64,000 bases of DNA, taken from JAMQPK01 sp963761975. GTDB taxonomy: Bacteria; Acidobacteriota; Vicinamibacteria; Vicinamibacterales; JAMQPK01. Where the stretch lies: contig CAVXIR010000004.1 in NCBI GenBank assembly GCA_963761975.1, positions 1,488,001 to 1,552,000 of the forward strand, read 5' to 3'. The notes beneath the pieces are model-generated. The model made no database searches. It was not told the DNA's origin and was given only the letters and a program-made list of their open reading frames with translations. Of this stretch, positions 8,904-17,239 are shown piece by piece (position 1 is the stretch's first letter; the number at the start of each line of letters is the position of its first letter). The translations under genes and the position numbers were made by a program.

Positions 8904-10000
8904 TGCGCGCGATTCAACTGGTGCGGCTGTCGGCCTTCGCAGCGGCGATGATCCTTCCGCTGCTGATGATGCGGGGAGTGGAAGAAACGCTTTCGAACGA
9001 GCAGCGAACGCGGGCCCCGCGTCCCTCGTTGTCCGCTGCCGGGTCGCAATACCCCGAACAATTCGATGCCTACTTTCGAGACCATTTCGGCGGGCGCGAC
9101 CGCCTGATTCGCTGGCACAACCTGTTCAAGTTCCGCGTCTTCCGTCAGTCGCCGGTGCGCCGCGTGCTCCTCGGCCGCAACGGCTGGCTCTTTTACACCG
9201 GCGTAGAAGATGGGGTCGACATCCGCGACTTCGCCGGGACGTGGCCGTACCGTCCATCCGATCTCAACGCATGGCTGCGCCACGTCAATAACCGTGTCAG
9301 GCAGTACGCTCGACTCGGCGCCCGCTATCTCGTCGTGATCGCACCAAACAAACAGTCCGTCTACCCCGAGCTGGTTCCGGCGCAGTACGGTCCGCATGCA
9401 CCCGGTCTGACGAAAGCGTTCCTGGAGCGTGCCCGGTTCTATCCGGGGGTTGAGATCGTGGACCTGGAGCCGGCACTGCGTCGGCATCGGGACGCTCAGC
9501 TCTATTTTCGTGGCGACTCACACTGGAATGCTCAGGGTGCCTTCTACGCCGCCCAGGCGATCACCGATCGGCTGCGTCAGAGTTTTCCCACCGTCGGCGT
9601 CTTACGTGAAGAGGACTACACGCGGCAGACGCGCCCGATCGAGAGCGGCGACCTCGTGCGAATGCTCGCGCTCGACGTGAAGGTCAGCGATCGAGACTTC
9701 CAATACCTGCGCCGCACACCTGTGGCCCGGAACATTCGCGATGACACGAACGGCCTGCACCGCATCTGGGTGCAGCCTGACCACCAGCAACTGCCGAAGG
9801 CGGTGCTGTTCGGCGACTCGTACGGCGGCGCACTGGCGCCGTTTCTTGCCGACGCTTTCTCGCATCTGCACTATTACAGGTCGTTACGGGGGTTGTCGTC
9901 AGACGGAATGCCCGATCTCAACATCGTTCGCAACGAGAAGCCGGACGTGGTGATCCTGGTGGCCGTTGAGCGCTACCTGCCGGCGGTGGGCGTGCAGTAG
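8903..10000 (+). CDS. AlgJ/AlgX-like SGNH O-acetyltransferase
   Basis: A 365-residue protein. One N-terminal membrane or signal segment (LVRLSAFAAAMILPLLMM) is followed by an exported SGNH-type domain of the AlgJ/AlgX class. Visible features are FDAYFRDHFGGRDRLI, LLGRNGWLFYTG, YLVVIAPNKQSVYPE, the Asp-His pair in YFRGDSHWNAQGAFYA, and the catalytic Ser block LFGDSYGGAL. These enzymes take acetyl groups delivered by the MBOAT partner and transfer them to polysaccharide outside the cytoplasm. The ATG at 8903 overlaps the stop of the AlgI-like gene. The open frame extends upstream of this ATG only because it runs antisense-free through the neighbour, so 8903 is the sensible start. Confidence 0.85.
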   Translation: MRAIQLVRLSAFAAAMILPLLMMRGVEETLSNEQRTRAPRPSLSAAGSQYPEQFDAYFRDHFGGRDRLIRWHNLFKFRVFRQSPVRRVLLGRNGWLFYTGVEDGVDIRDFAGTWPYRPSDLNAWLRHVNNRVRQYARLGARYLVVIAPNKQSVYPELVPAQYGPHAPGLTKAFLERARFYPGVEIVDLEPALRRHRDAQLYFRGDSHWNAQGAFYAAQAITDRLRQSFPTVGVLREEDYTRQTRPIESGDLVRMLALDVKVSDRDFQYLRRTPVARNIRDDTNGLHRIWVQPDHQQLPKAVLFGDSYGGALAPFLADAFSHLHYYRSLRGLSSDGMPDLNIVRNEKPDVVILVAVERYLPAVGVQ

Positions 10001-10049
10001 TCGAGTAGCCGCCAACGCCGCAAGTGCGGTATAAGAGTCTGGACAACGT

Positions 10050-10162
10050 GAACGCCTAAGACGCCATTGGCGTCGTGGGGGACCCAATCTGTAGGGGCGC
10101 AACCGGAGAATATCCGGAAGAGGACTTCCAACCTCGAGCCCGTCAGCTAACCCCGCCGGCGA
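10050..10162 (+). promoter_or_regulatory. ydaO/yuaA c-di-AMP riboswitch upstream of kup
   Basis: The segment contains the hallmark blocks of the ydaO aptamer in order: CGCCTAAG, GGGGGACCCAA, GGGGCGCAACCGG, an AAGAGGACTTCC hairpin, ACCTCGAGCCCGTCAGC and TAACCCCGCCGGCG, closing against the 5' strand. ydaO riboswitches bind c-di-AMP and usually turn off potassium uptake genes, which fits the Kup gene immediately downstream. A TATAAG sequence at 10030-10035 is a plausible -10 element. The ribosome binding site GGAGG (10165-10169) follows the aptamer directly, so control of translation initiation by sequestration is possible; no clear terminator stem is seen. Confidence 0.9.
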
Positions 10163-10173
10163 TTGGAGGCTCT

Positions 10174-12051
10174 CTGACGAGTACCGGCGCACACCCGCGC
10201 AGGCTCCTTCCGCTCACTCTCACAGCCATCGGCGTCGTGTATGGCGACATCGGCACCAGTCCGCTGTATGCCATGCGCGAATGCTTCTTTGGATCACATT
10301 CGGTACCCGTGACGCACGCCAATGTGTTGGGCGTGCTGTCGCTCATCATCTACTCGCTTCTGCTGGTGATCTCCGTCAAGTACATCGCCATCGTGATGCG
10401 GGCCGACAACCAGGGTGAAGGTGGCATCCTGGCGCTGACGGCCCTGCTGCCGCAGCGCGATGAAAGCGGACCGCGCTGGAAGGTTTTAATCATGATGGGT
10501 CTCTTCGGTGCCGCGCTGCTCTACGGCGATGGGATGATCACGCCGGCAATCACCGTCCTGGGTGCGGTGGAAGGGCTCAAGCTCGCGACGCCGCTGTTCG
10601 ATCGATACGTCGTGCTTCTCAGTGTCGCGATCTTGATTGTGGTGTTTGCGATTCAGCGGCATGGCACCCATCGTGTCGGACGAATGTTTGGTCCGATTAT
10701 GGTGGCGTGGTTCGTCGTGATTGCGGTGCTCGGCATCGTGTCACTGGTGCGTCAGCCTGTCGTTCTCACGGCCGTGGATCCGCGTCACGCATTGGCATTC
10801 TTCCGGGAGAACGGGTGGCACGGCTTCGCGGTGCTCGGTGCGGTTTTTCTGGTCGTCACAGGCGGCGAGGCCCTGTACGCGGATATGGGACACTTCGGAA
10901 AGCGTCCGATTCGCTTTGCGTGGTTCATCCTTGTCCTGCCAGCCCTTCTGTTGAACTATTTCGGCCAGGGCGCTCTTTTGCTGGAGAATCCGGCGGCGGC
11001 GGAGCAGCCGTTCTTCCTGCTTGCGCCTGGCTGGGCCCTGTTGCCACTTGTCGGACTGGCGACGGCCGCCGCCATCATCGCGTCCCAGGCCCTGATTTCG
11101 GGCGCGTTTTCACTGACCCGGCAGGCCATTCAACTCGGCTATTGCCCGCGTCTCGATATCCAGCATACGTCTCACTCCGAGATCGGTCAGGTCTACGTGC
11201 CGCAGGTGAACTGGGCTCTCATGGTCAGCACGATTGCGATTGTGATCGGCTTCGGATCGTCAACCGCGCTCGCAGCGGCCTATGGGATTGCGGTCACCCT
11301 GACGATGGTGATTACGGCTGTCTTGCTGGGGTTCGTGGCACTTCATCGTTGGAAATGGTCGCCGGCGCTCGCCTACATCGTCACCGGCATCTTCCTCACC
11401 ATCGATCTGGCGTTTTTCGGAGCGAACGCGCTGAAGATCCTGCACGGTGGCTGGCTGCCACTCGTGATTGGCGCGTTCCTGTTTGTGTTGATGACCACGT
11501 GGAAAACCGGCCGGGGCCTCGTGGCTGCACGTTTGACGGCGCGAGCTCAGCCGATCGAGCAGTTTTTAGCCACCGTAGAGACGACGAATCCCGCTCGTGT
11601 GCCAGGCACTGCTGTGTTCATGACCGCGCAGCCGCGCGGAACGCCTGCCGCACTGGCGCACAACCTGCGATTCAACAAAGTGCTCCACGAGCATGTCATC
11701 ACGCTGATGGTGACGACGCAACCGGTTCCTCACGTGCCGCCCGATGAGCAGGTGGTGGTTCGATCTCTTGGCCAGGGACTGTTCGACGTCAGTGTTCGCT
11801 ATGGCTTCATGGAAGATCCAGACGTCCCGGAAGTGCTGACGCGCGCATCTGAGCAGGGACTGGAGCTCGACGAAGGCGACGTCATCTATTTTCTCGGCCG
11901 CGAAACGCTGATTGTCACGAAGATGCCGGGGATGGCGATGTGGCGGGAACGGCTGTTCGTGCTGATGGCTCGAAATGCCGTGCGAGCGACGACATTTTTC
12001 CATTTGCCGCCGGAGCGCGTGATCGAGCTCGGAGTGCAGGTTGAAATCTGA
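10174..12051 (+). CDS. kup: Kup-type potassium uptake permease
   Basis: A low-affinity K+/H+ symporter of the KUP/HAK family in the inner membrane. It has about twelve membrane helices, opening with TLTAIGVVYGDIGTSPLYA (diagnostic), and YGDGMITPAITVLGAVEG, GGEALYADMGHFG, FGQGALLLENP and SQALISGAFSL. The C-terminal soluble domain (from about residue 455) ends in FHLPPERVIELGVQVEI. The longest frame starts at GTG 10075, but that lies inside the riboswitch. The Shine-Dalgarno GGAGG at 10165-10169 points to CTG 10174 (reading Met-Thr-Ser-Thr), giving 625 residues, the usual family length. No ATG is available in frame. Its 3' end overlaps the next gene. Confidence 0.9.
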   Translation: MTSTGAHPRRLLPLTLTAIGVVYGDIGTSPLYAMRECFFGSHSVPVTHANVLGVLSLIIYSLLLVISVKYIAIVMRADNQGEGGILALTALLPQRDESGPRWKVLIMMGLFGAALLYGDGMITPAITVLGAVEGLKLATPLFDRYVVLLSVAILIVVFAIQRHGTHRVGRMFGPIMVAWFVVIAVLGIVSLVRQPVVLTAVDPRHALAFFRENGWHGFAVLGAVFLVVTGGEALYADMGHFGKRPIRFAWFILVLPALLLNYFGQGALLLENPAAAEQPFFLLAPGWALLPLVGLATAAAIIASQALISGAFSLTRQAIQLGYCPRLDIQHTSHSEIGQVYVPQVNWALMVSTIAIVIGFGSSTALAAAYGIAVTLTMVITAVLLGFVALHRWKWSPALAYIVTGIFLTIDLAFFGANALKILHGGWLPLVIGAFLFVLMTTWKTGRGLVAARLTARAQPIEQFLATVETTNPARVPGTAVFMTAQPRGTPAALAHNLRFNKVLHEHVITLMVTTQPVPHVPPDEQVVVRSLGQGLFDVSVRYGFMEDPDVPEVLTRASEQGLELDEGDVIYFLGRETLIVTKMPGMAMWRERLFVLMARNAVRATTFFHLPPERVIELGVQVEI

Positions 12052-13547
12052 CGTTCGTCGCTTCTTCGCGGCGTTGTCGGCAGTGGCGGCGGTCACCCTG
12101 ATATTAGGGTGGCTTCGAGTCTCGAATACCGCGACCGTCTCCACGACCTACTTGATGGTCGTCTTGCTGGTGGCGGCGACATCCCGTCTTCGGGTTGCCG
12201 TGGCAACCTCCGTCGCGGCGATGCTTTGCATCAATTTCTTTTTTCTGCCTCCGATCGGCGCGCTCACAATCGCCGATCCTCAGAACTGGGCCGCGCTGTT
12301 TGCGTTTCTCGCGGTCAGTCTCGTGGCGAGCAATCTTTCGTCGGTGGCTCGCGCGCGGACGCATGAAGCGGTCGGACGGCGCGACGAACTGGTACGCCTG
12401 TTCGACCTGAGTCGCGACGTGCTGATGATCACCGACAGCCGAGAGGCCCTATCGGTGCTGGCCAGGGCAATCGCGCGTCGATTCGATTTGGACTTCGTCG
12501 CGGTTGCTGTGCCGCGTGATGACGACTGGGAGGTGTATGAAGCTGGAGCGCGCACCATTGAGCTGGACAGGCGTCAGCTTTCACAGGCGTTTGCCGCAGC
12601 GCAGACGACGCTTGAATTCGACGCCTACGCGCGGACCTACACCGGTCACCAGAGCATCACCGTTGATGGACAGACCGTGCGGCTGGTGCCGTTGCGTGTC
12701 GGGACCAAGCCAATCGGGGTGCTCGTCGCAGCCGGCCGCCCGGTCGAGCCCGGCACGCTTGACACACTGGCCGGCGTCGTGGCGATTGCGCTCGAGCGTG
12801 CGCACTTCCTGGAGGAGCGGAAGGCCGGCGAGTTGACTCGCCAGAGCGAGCAGCTGAAGACCGCGCTGCTGGCATCTCTGGGGCACGATCTGCGAACGCC
12901 TCTCACCGCCATCCGTGTGGCCGCGAGCAACCTCAAAGCACCTGAGATCGCGCGTGAAGAACGGCTCGAACAGAGCGATCTCGTTCTGTCCGAAGTCGAG
13001 CGCCTGACCCGGTTGTTCGAGAACCTCCTCGAGATGGCTCGCATCGATGCGGGCGCCGTCGCGACGGAATCCCGCCGTACGCATCCTTCGGAGATCGTCG
13101 CCGCTGCTCGCGATCAAGTCGAATATGCGCTTCGGCAACATAAGGTTGACGTCGAGATCGATCCGGATGTGCCAGTAGCGCTCGATCCGCGGTTGACGGC
13201 GACAGCGCTTGCGCACCTGCTCGAAAACGCCGCTCAGGTACTCGCCCCCTGGATCGACCGTCTACGTCACGGGTCGCGTGGGAGACGAGGGTCTGGTCAT
13301 TCAGGTGCGCGACCAGGGGACGGGAATTGCGCCGGCAGACATGCCGCATCTCTTCGAGCGTTTTTACCGCGGCGCGGCTGCGAGCTCGCGCTCGTCCGGC
13401 ACGGGGATGGGCCTGTGGATTGTGCGGGGACTTCTGGCTGTGGAGAATGGACGAGTCTGGGCGGAGAATAGTCCGCAGGGCGGGGCGCAGTTCACGATCG
13501 TTGTGCCGGCAGCAGCGAAGCACGCCGATCGAGTCGGTCCGGGTTGA
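12041..13547 (+). CDS. KdpD C-terminal-like sensor histidine kinase (one-base frameshift)
   Basis: Resembles the C-terminal half of KdpD: four membrane helices of the DUF4118 type (from AVAAVTLILGW to LFAFLAVSLVASNL), a GAF-like region (about residues 110-260), a HisKA domain with ASLGHDLRTPLTAIR (about residue 280) and a HATPase domain. An extra G near 13239 breaks the frame inside the N box: LLENAAQ continues as YSPPGSTVYVTG in the next frame, followed by DQGTGIAPADMPHLFERFYRG and SGTGMGLWIVRGLL. The KdpD N-terminal sensor domain is absent and occurs as a separate gene at 19904. The TTG start at 12041 overlaps the kup stop, implying coupling. The gene would be intact without the single base. 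Confidence 0.85.
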
Positions 13548-13552
13548 TTCAG

Positions 13553-14254
13553 ATGACGACGCAACACGCACGAATTCTGCTCGTCGACGATGAAGTCGCG
13601 ATCCAGCGCGCGGTCGGGCCACTGTTGCGTTCTCGTGGATACGAGGTGGACATCGCTGGAACAGGAGCAGAAGCGCTCGACATCTTTGCCAGGAAGATGC
13701 CCTCGCTGATCGTTCTCGATCTCGGCTTGCCGGATATTGAAGGCACGGAGGTGTGCCGCCGGGTTCGAGCCAGCTCCCAGGCGCCGATCATCGTGTTGTC
13801 GGCACGCGGGGCCGAGGCGGACAAAGTGAACGCGCTCGATCTTGGCGCCGATGACTACGTCACCAAACCGTTTGGTCCCGAAGAATTATTGGCCCGCATC
13901 AGAGTGGCGTTGCGGCGTGCAGGCGCTGACGAGAGCGCAGAGACCGGCCTCTTCCAAGCTGGCGCACTCACCATCGACTATGACCGCCGGCGGGTCGTGC
14001 GAGACGGAGCGGAGATCCGCCTCACGCCGAAGGAGTTCGAGCTCCTCTCGCTGCTGGCGCATAACCACGATCGCGTGTTGACGCATCGAACGATCCTGAA
14101 AGCGGTCTGGGGGCCGAATGCTGTGGAGCAGCCAGAGCACTTGTGGACACTCGTTGCACAGCTGCGAAAGAAGATCGAGCCGGACGCGGCAACGCCAAGA
14201 TACGTCCTGAGCGAGCCCTGGGTTGGATACCGGTTCGCGACCGAGACACCCTGA
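13553..14254 (+). CDS. kdpE: KdpE-like response regulator (OmpR family)
   Basis: A 233-residue OmpR-family regulator. The receiver domain has the acidic pair DD at residues 12-13, the phospho-acceptor Asp56 in IVLDLGLPD, and the switch Lys in DDYVTKPFGPEELLARI. A winged-helix DNA-binding domain follows with RLTPKEFELLSLLAHN and the C-terminal LRKKIEP, YVLSEPWVGYRF. It is nearest to KdpE, the activator of the Kdp high-affinity potassium system. It sits directly after the KdpD-like kinase (a TTG at 13544 is an alternative start that overlaps the kinase end) and upstream of the kdp operon, whose leader carries phased direct repeats suited to an OmpR-type regulator. Confidence 0.9.
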   Translation: MTTQHARILLVDDEVAIQRAVGPLLRSRGYEVDIAGTGAEALDIFARKMPSLIVLDLGLPDIEGTEVCRRVRASSQAPIIVLSARGAEADKVNALDLGADDYVTKPFGPEELLARIRVALRRAGADESAETGLFQAGALTIDYDRRRVVRDGAEIRLTPKEFELLSLLAHNHDRVLTHRTILKAVWGPNAVEQPEHLWTLVAQLRKKIEPDAATPRYVLSEPWVGYRFATETP

Positions 14255-14267
14255 TGGGGCCGTACGG

Positions 14268-15135
14268 CTAACGAGTGGCGTTGAAGTCGTGCTTCGTGAG
14301 TGTGTCCTCGAGCGTCCGCAATTGATCCTCACATTCGGCCGTCACGATACGCTTGCGGCCAAGAGACAGCGCGAGCGACCGCACGTCGCTGTTACGGCGC
14401 GACAGCGCGATAATCTCCGCGTCGATCGCGAGAAACCGTTCTAGCGCCACGCCCGCCGCGTCGAGCTCTCGCCGCCCGGCCGACGTCAGCTCTGCCCTCA
14501 GTTCTTCAAGCGCCTTGCGAACCAGCGCCGCCGAGGCGGTCATCTGCGCCTCCATCCGTGTCATCTCCACAATCTTCCGCTTCGGCGATATGCGGTGCGT
14601 GCATGACCTGAATCTCGAGCACGGCGCTGCCCGCCCGTGCCACGATGGCATCGACGCAGCACGTTCTCCTGGCGCCCTTCGCACGAACCGCAGCGTCCAA
14701 CGAGGTTCTGAAACTGTCGGCCGTCTGTCGCGCTGGACCGAACGACAAGCGCTGTGCCTTCACATTCGTGTTCTCCGCCGCCAACGGGAGGATTTCGTCA
14801 TCGAGCCGGCCGTACTCGGCGAACCGCGCCGCGAACCCATCGAGATAACGCAGGTCATCGCGATAGTCGAGCGCCTCCAGAATCGCGCGTAGCGCCTGAA
14901 TATCGCGCTCGACAACACTTCGCGCCTGTCTGGCCTCTCTGGCTGCCCCCATTGACACCTCGTCTGTATCCGCCATGACCGCCCGGTTGGCTGCGTCCGA
15001 GGCTTTGCTGAATTCCACGCGCAGTTCAGACGCCAGGCGACGGGCCTTCAGCAATTGCGAAAATACGGGCGCCGTTGTGCTGCAGGCAGTCAGCGGGACC
15101 AGCGTCAGGACGACCGAGATGAGCAAGGGACGCAT
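14268..15135 (-). CDS. Lipoprotein with long helical body, one-base frameshift
   Basis: Starts at ATG 15135 with a lipoprotein signal peptide (LLISVVLTLVPLTAC, lipobox LTAC, Cys at residue 18). The body is almost entirely charged helix, suggesting coiled coil or a helical bundle. The frame breaks near 14590 inside HIAEAED; the adjoining frame continues KIVEMTRMEAQMTASAALV to a stop at 14268, giving about 288 residues in total. No family is recognised. It is divergent from the kdp operon and shares the same regulatory region. A truncated, inverted copy of its 5' end lies beyond the operon at 21162-21350. A role in potassium or envelope stress is only a guess from position. Confidence 0.55.
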
Positions 15136-15169
15136 CTACCCGCACGATAGATGACAGTCCACGAAGATT

Positions 15170-15243
15170 GCCTGAGGACCGCCTGAAAAGTGCCTGAAGA
15201 TCGCTTCAGGGACTCCTCAGGCACTTTTTGGCCCATCTTCAGG
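15170..15243 (+). promoter_or_regulatory. Phased GCCTGA(A/G) repeats upstream of kdp, likely KdpE sites
   Basis: GCCTGAG at 15170, GCCTGAA at 15181 and GCCTGAA at 15192 are direct repeats spaced 11 bases apart, followed by the reverse-oriented CTTCAGG (15204), CTCAGGC (15216) and CTTCAGG (15237). Helically phased direct repeats are how OmpR-family regulators such as KdpE bind DNA. The array lies between the divergent lipoprotein gene and the kdp genes. The regulator assignment is inferred from the neighbourhood. Confidence 0.5.
15186..15229 (+). terminator. Attenuator-like hairpin before the kdp genes
   Basis: A perfect 12-bp stem (AAAAGTGCCTGA at 15186-15197 with TCAGGCACTTTT at 15217-15228) is followed by T at 15229, the shape of an intrinsic terminator. 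A competing 7-bp hairpin (CCTGAAG, loop ATCG, CTTCAGG; 15193-15210) uses part of the same left arm, so the two are mutually exclusive. Located upstream of the first small ORF, it could act as a leader attenuator, or it may simply be a by-product of the operator repeats. Confidence 0.4.
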
Positions 15244-15265
15244 TGGCGGTTCCTATGCTGGACAT

Positions 15266-15442
15266 ATGGCTCGCCTGTTCACCGCGCGAATCCCAGCGGG
15301 CGCTCAGATTGCCGGACTGATGATTGTGTTTGCCGCGTTCGTCTGGGTCATCAGCGTCGCCTCAGTGCTCGTGTGCTTCGTCTTTACCGTCGCGCTAGCG
15401 GTTGCGTGGTGCCTTTGGTTAGAGCAGCAGTCAAACACATGA
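15266..15442 (+). CDS. 58-residue two-helix membrane protein heading the kdp operon
   Basis: ATG 15266 opens a 58-codon frame. It begins with a basic N-terminus (MARLFTARIPAG) and continues as an almost unbroken hydrophobic stretch (GLMIVFAAFVWVISVASV then VLVCFVFTVALAVAWCLW), enough for two membrane segments, ending EQQSNT. The stop TGA overlaps the ATG of kdpF (ATGA), so the two are translationally coupled. Size, topology and coupling suggest a small accessory subunit of the Kdp pump. I do not recognise a family. The Shine-Dalgarno is weak (AGGTGGCGG, about 15 bases upstream). Confidence 0.55.
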   Translation: MARLFTARIPAGAQIAGLMIVFAAFVWVISVASVLVCFVFTVALAVAWCLWLEQQSNT

Positions 15443-15519
15443 CTCTACTTTCGTTGTTGCTCAGTGTCGCCGCCTTTGTCTACCTCCTCTACGCCATGAT
15501 GCGCCCCGAGAAGTTCTGA
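15439..15519 (+). CDS. kdpF: KdpF, small subunit of the potassium ATPase
   Basis: A 26-residue single-helix peptide (MTLLSLLLSVAAFVYLLYAM then MRPEKF). The ending LLYAxxRPEKF and the position just before kdpA are diagnostic for KdpF, which binds in the lipid interface of the KdpABC complex and stabilises it. It overlaps the upstream 58-residue ORF by an ATGA and ends 6 bases before kdpA. Confidence 0.9.
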   Translation: MTLLSLLLSVAAFVYLLYAMMRPEKF

Positions 15520-15525
15520 ACACCC

Positions 15526-17235
15526 ATGAACACTGAATACATCGCCGTTTCGATCACGATTCTGTTCACGGTTGCGACCAGCGCGTGGCTCGGCCGATAC
15601 ATGTTCCATGTATTTAGCGGCAAAGGCACGATCCTCGATCCTGTGTGCGCTCCGATAGAACAGCTCGTGCTCCGTGTCACAGGCGTCGATCCCAGGGCGC
15701 AGCAGGACTGGAAGCAGTATTCGATGTCGCTGTTGATCTCCAACATCTTCATGTGGCTGGCGACCTTCGCGGTCGTGACGCTTCAGAAGGCCCTGCCGAT
15801 CAATCCCGACGGCATCGCCAATATGGAACCCACCCTGGCGTTCAACACCGTTTCGAGCTTCACGACCAACACGAACCTGCAGCACTACAGCGGTGAGACG
15901 GGCTTGTCGTACTTCTCCCAGATGTTCGTCGTCACATTTCTGCAGTTCGTCACCGCGGGCACAGGCATCGCGGCCGCCGTCGCCGTCATGCGAGGCCTGG
16001 CCGGCAATCGTCTGAAGCACGTCGGACACTTTTATGTCGACGCCACAAGGGCGACGGTCAGAGTCCTCTTGCCGCTCGCGATCGCCATCTCCGTCATCAT
16101 GATGTGGCAGGGCACGCCCATGACGTTCGAGGGCGCGGCGAAGGCGACCACGCTGGAGGGATCGGAACAGACGATCGCGAGAGGCGTCACAGCCGGAGTG
16201 GTCTCAATCAAGCAGCTGGGAACAAACGGCGGCGGGTATTTCGGGCCGAATTCGGCGCACCCGTACGAGAACCCGACGCCGATCTCCAACTTCGTTCAGA
16301 TGTGGTCGATCTCCGTCATCCCAATGGCGATGGTGGTGATGCTGGGTCGCATGGTACAGCGGCGGAGATTGGCAGCCGTCATCTTCGCCACCATGCTCGC
16401 CATTTACCTCCCGCTGGTGGTCTTTGCGGTCGCCCAGGAAGCTGGCGGCAACCCGGCGATCTCGGCGATGGGGCTGGACCAATCCACCGGCTCGATGGAA
16501 GGCAAAGAGGTGCGATTTGGTGTGGGCCTGTCGGCGTTGTGGGGCGTGACGACAACCGTCACATCGAATGGCTCGGTCAACTCCATGCACGACTCGTGGA
16601 CGCCGCTGGGCGGGCTGATGCCGATGATTGGCATGTGGCTCAACAACATCTTCGGCGGCGTGGGGGTCGGCTTCATCAACATGCTGATCTTCGTCATTCT
16701 TGCGGTATTTATCGCCGGCATGATGATCGGGCGCACGCCGGAATTTCTGGGGAAGAAAGTCGAAGCCAAGGAGGTGAAGCTGGCGAGCCTCGCGCTGCTG
16801 TGGCACCCGCTGGCGATCCTGGTTGGCACGGCGGTCGCGTGTTATGTCTGGGCGACCACCGCTGATCCGGGTTCAGCGCTGGCCTGGTTGAAGAATCCGG
16901 GAGCGCACGGCTTTTCAGAAATGCTGTACGAGTTCACGTCTGCAGCGGCCAACAACGGGTCTGGTTTCGAAGGTCTTGGTGATAACACTCCGTTCTGGAA
17001 TGTCTCGACAGGTGTCGTGATGTTGCTGTCGCGGTATATCCCGATCATTGCCCCATTGGCGCTTGCCGGGTTTCTGGCGGCGAAGCCGGCAACACCGGAA
17101 ACGGCCGGATCGCTCAGGGCCGACAGCGCGACGTTCGGCGTCACCTTGTGGGCCGTCATCGTCATCCTCGGTTTGCTGATGTTCATGCCGGTGGCCGTGC
17201 TCGGGCCCATCGCGGAGCATCTGGCAAGGCCATAA
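15526..17235 (+). CDS. kdpA: KdpA, potassium-binding channel subunit of KdpFABC
   Basis: A 569-residue inner-membrane protein of the superfamily of K+ transporters, the channel-like subunit through which K+ enters the Kdp pump. Selectivity-filter segments are visible: FTTNTNLQHYSG, GTNGGGYFGPNSAHPYENP, TSNGSVNSMHDSWTPLGG and NNGSGFEGLGDNTPFWN. The conserved N-terminus also includes the PCAPIEQ-like sequence VCAPIEQLVLRVTGVDP. Length and motif order are complete. It starts 6 bases after kdpF and is followed 4 bases later by kdpC, not kdpB. Confidence 0.97.
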   Translation: MNTEYIAVSITILFTVATSAWLGRYMFHVFSGKGTILDPVCAPIEQLVLRVTGVDPRAQQDWKQYSMSLLISNIFMWLATFAVVTLQKALPINPDGIANMEPTLAFNTVSSFTTNTNLQHYSGETGLSYFSQMFVVTFLQFVTAGTGIAAAVAVMRGLAGNRLKHVGHFYVDATRATVRVLLPLAIAISVIMMWQGTPMTFEGAAKATTLEGSEQTIARGVTAGVVSIKQLGTNGGGYFGPNSAHPYENPTPISNFVQMWSISVIPMAMVVMLGRMVQRRRLAAVIFATMLAIYLPLVVFAVAQEAGGNPAISAMGLDQSTGSMEGKEVRFGVGLSALWGVTTTVTSNGSVNSMHDSWTPLGGLMPMIGMWLNNIFGGVGVGFINMLIFVILAVFIAGMMIGRTPEFLGKKVEAKEVKLASLALLWHPLAILVGTAVACYVWATTADPGSALAWLKNPGAHGFSEMLYEFTSAAANNGSGFEGLGDNTPFWNVSTGVVMLLSRYIPIIAPLALAGFLAAKPATPETAGSLRADSATFGVTLWAVIVILGLLMFMPVAVLGPIAEHLARP

Positions 17236-17239
17236 CACG

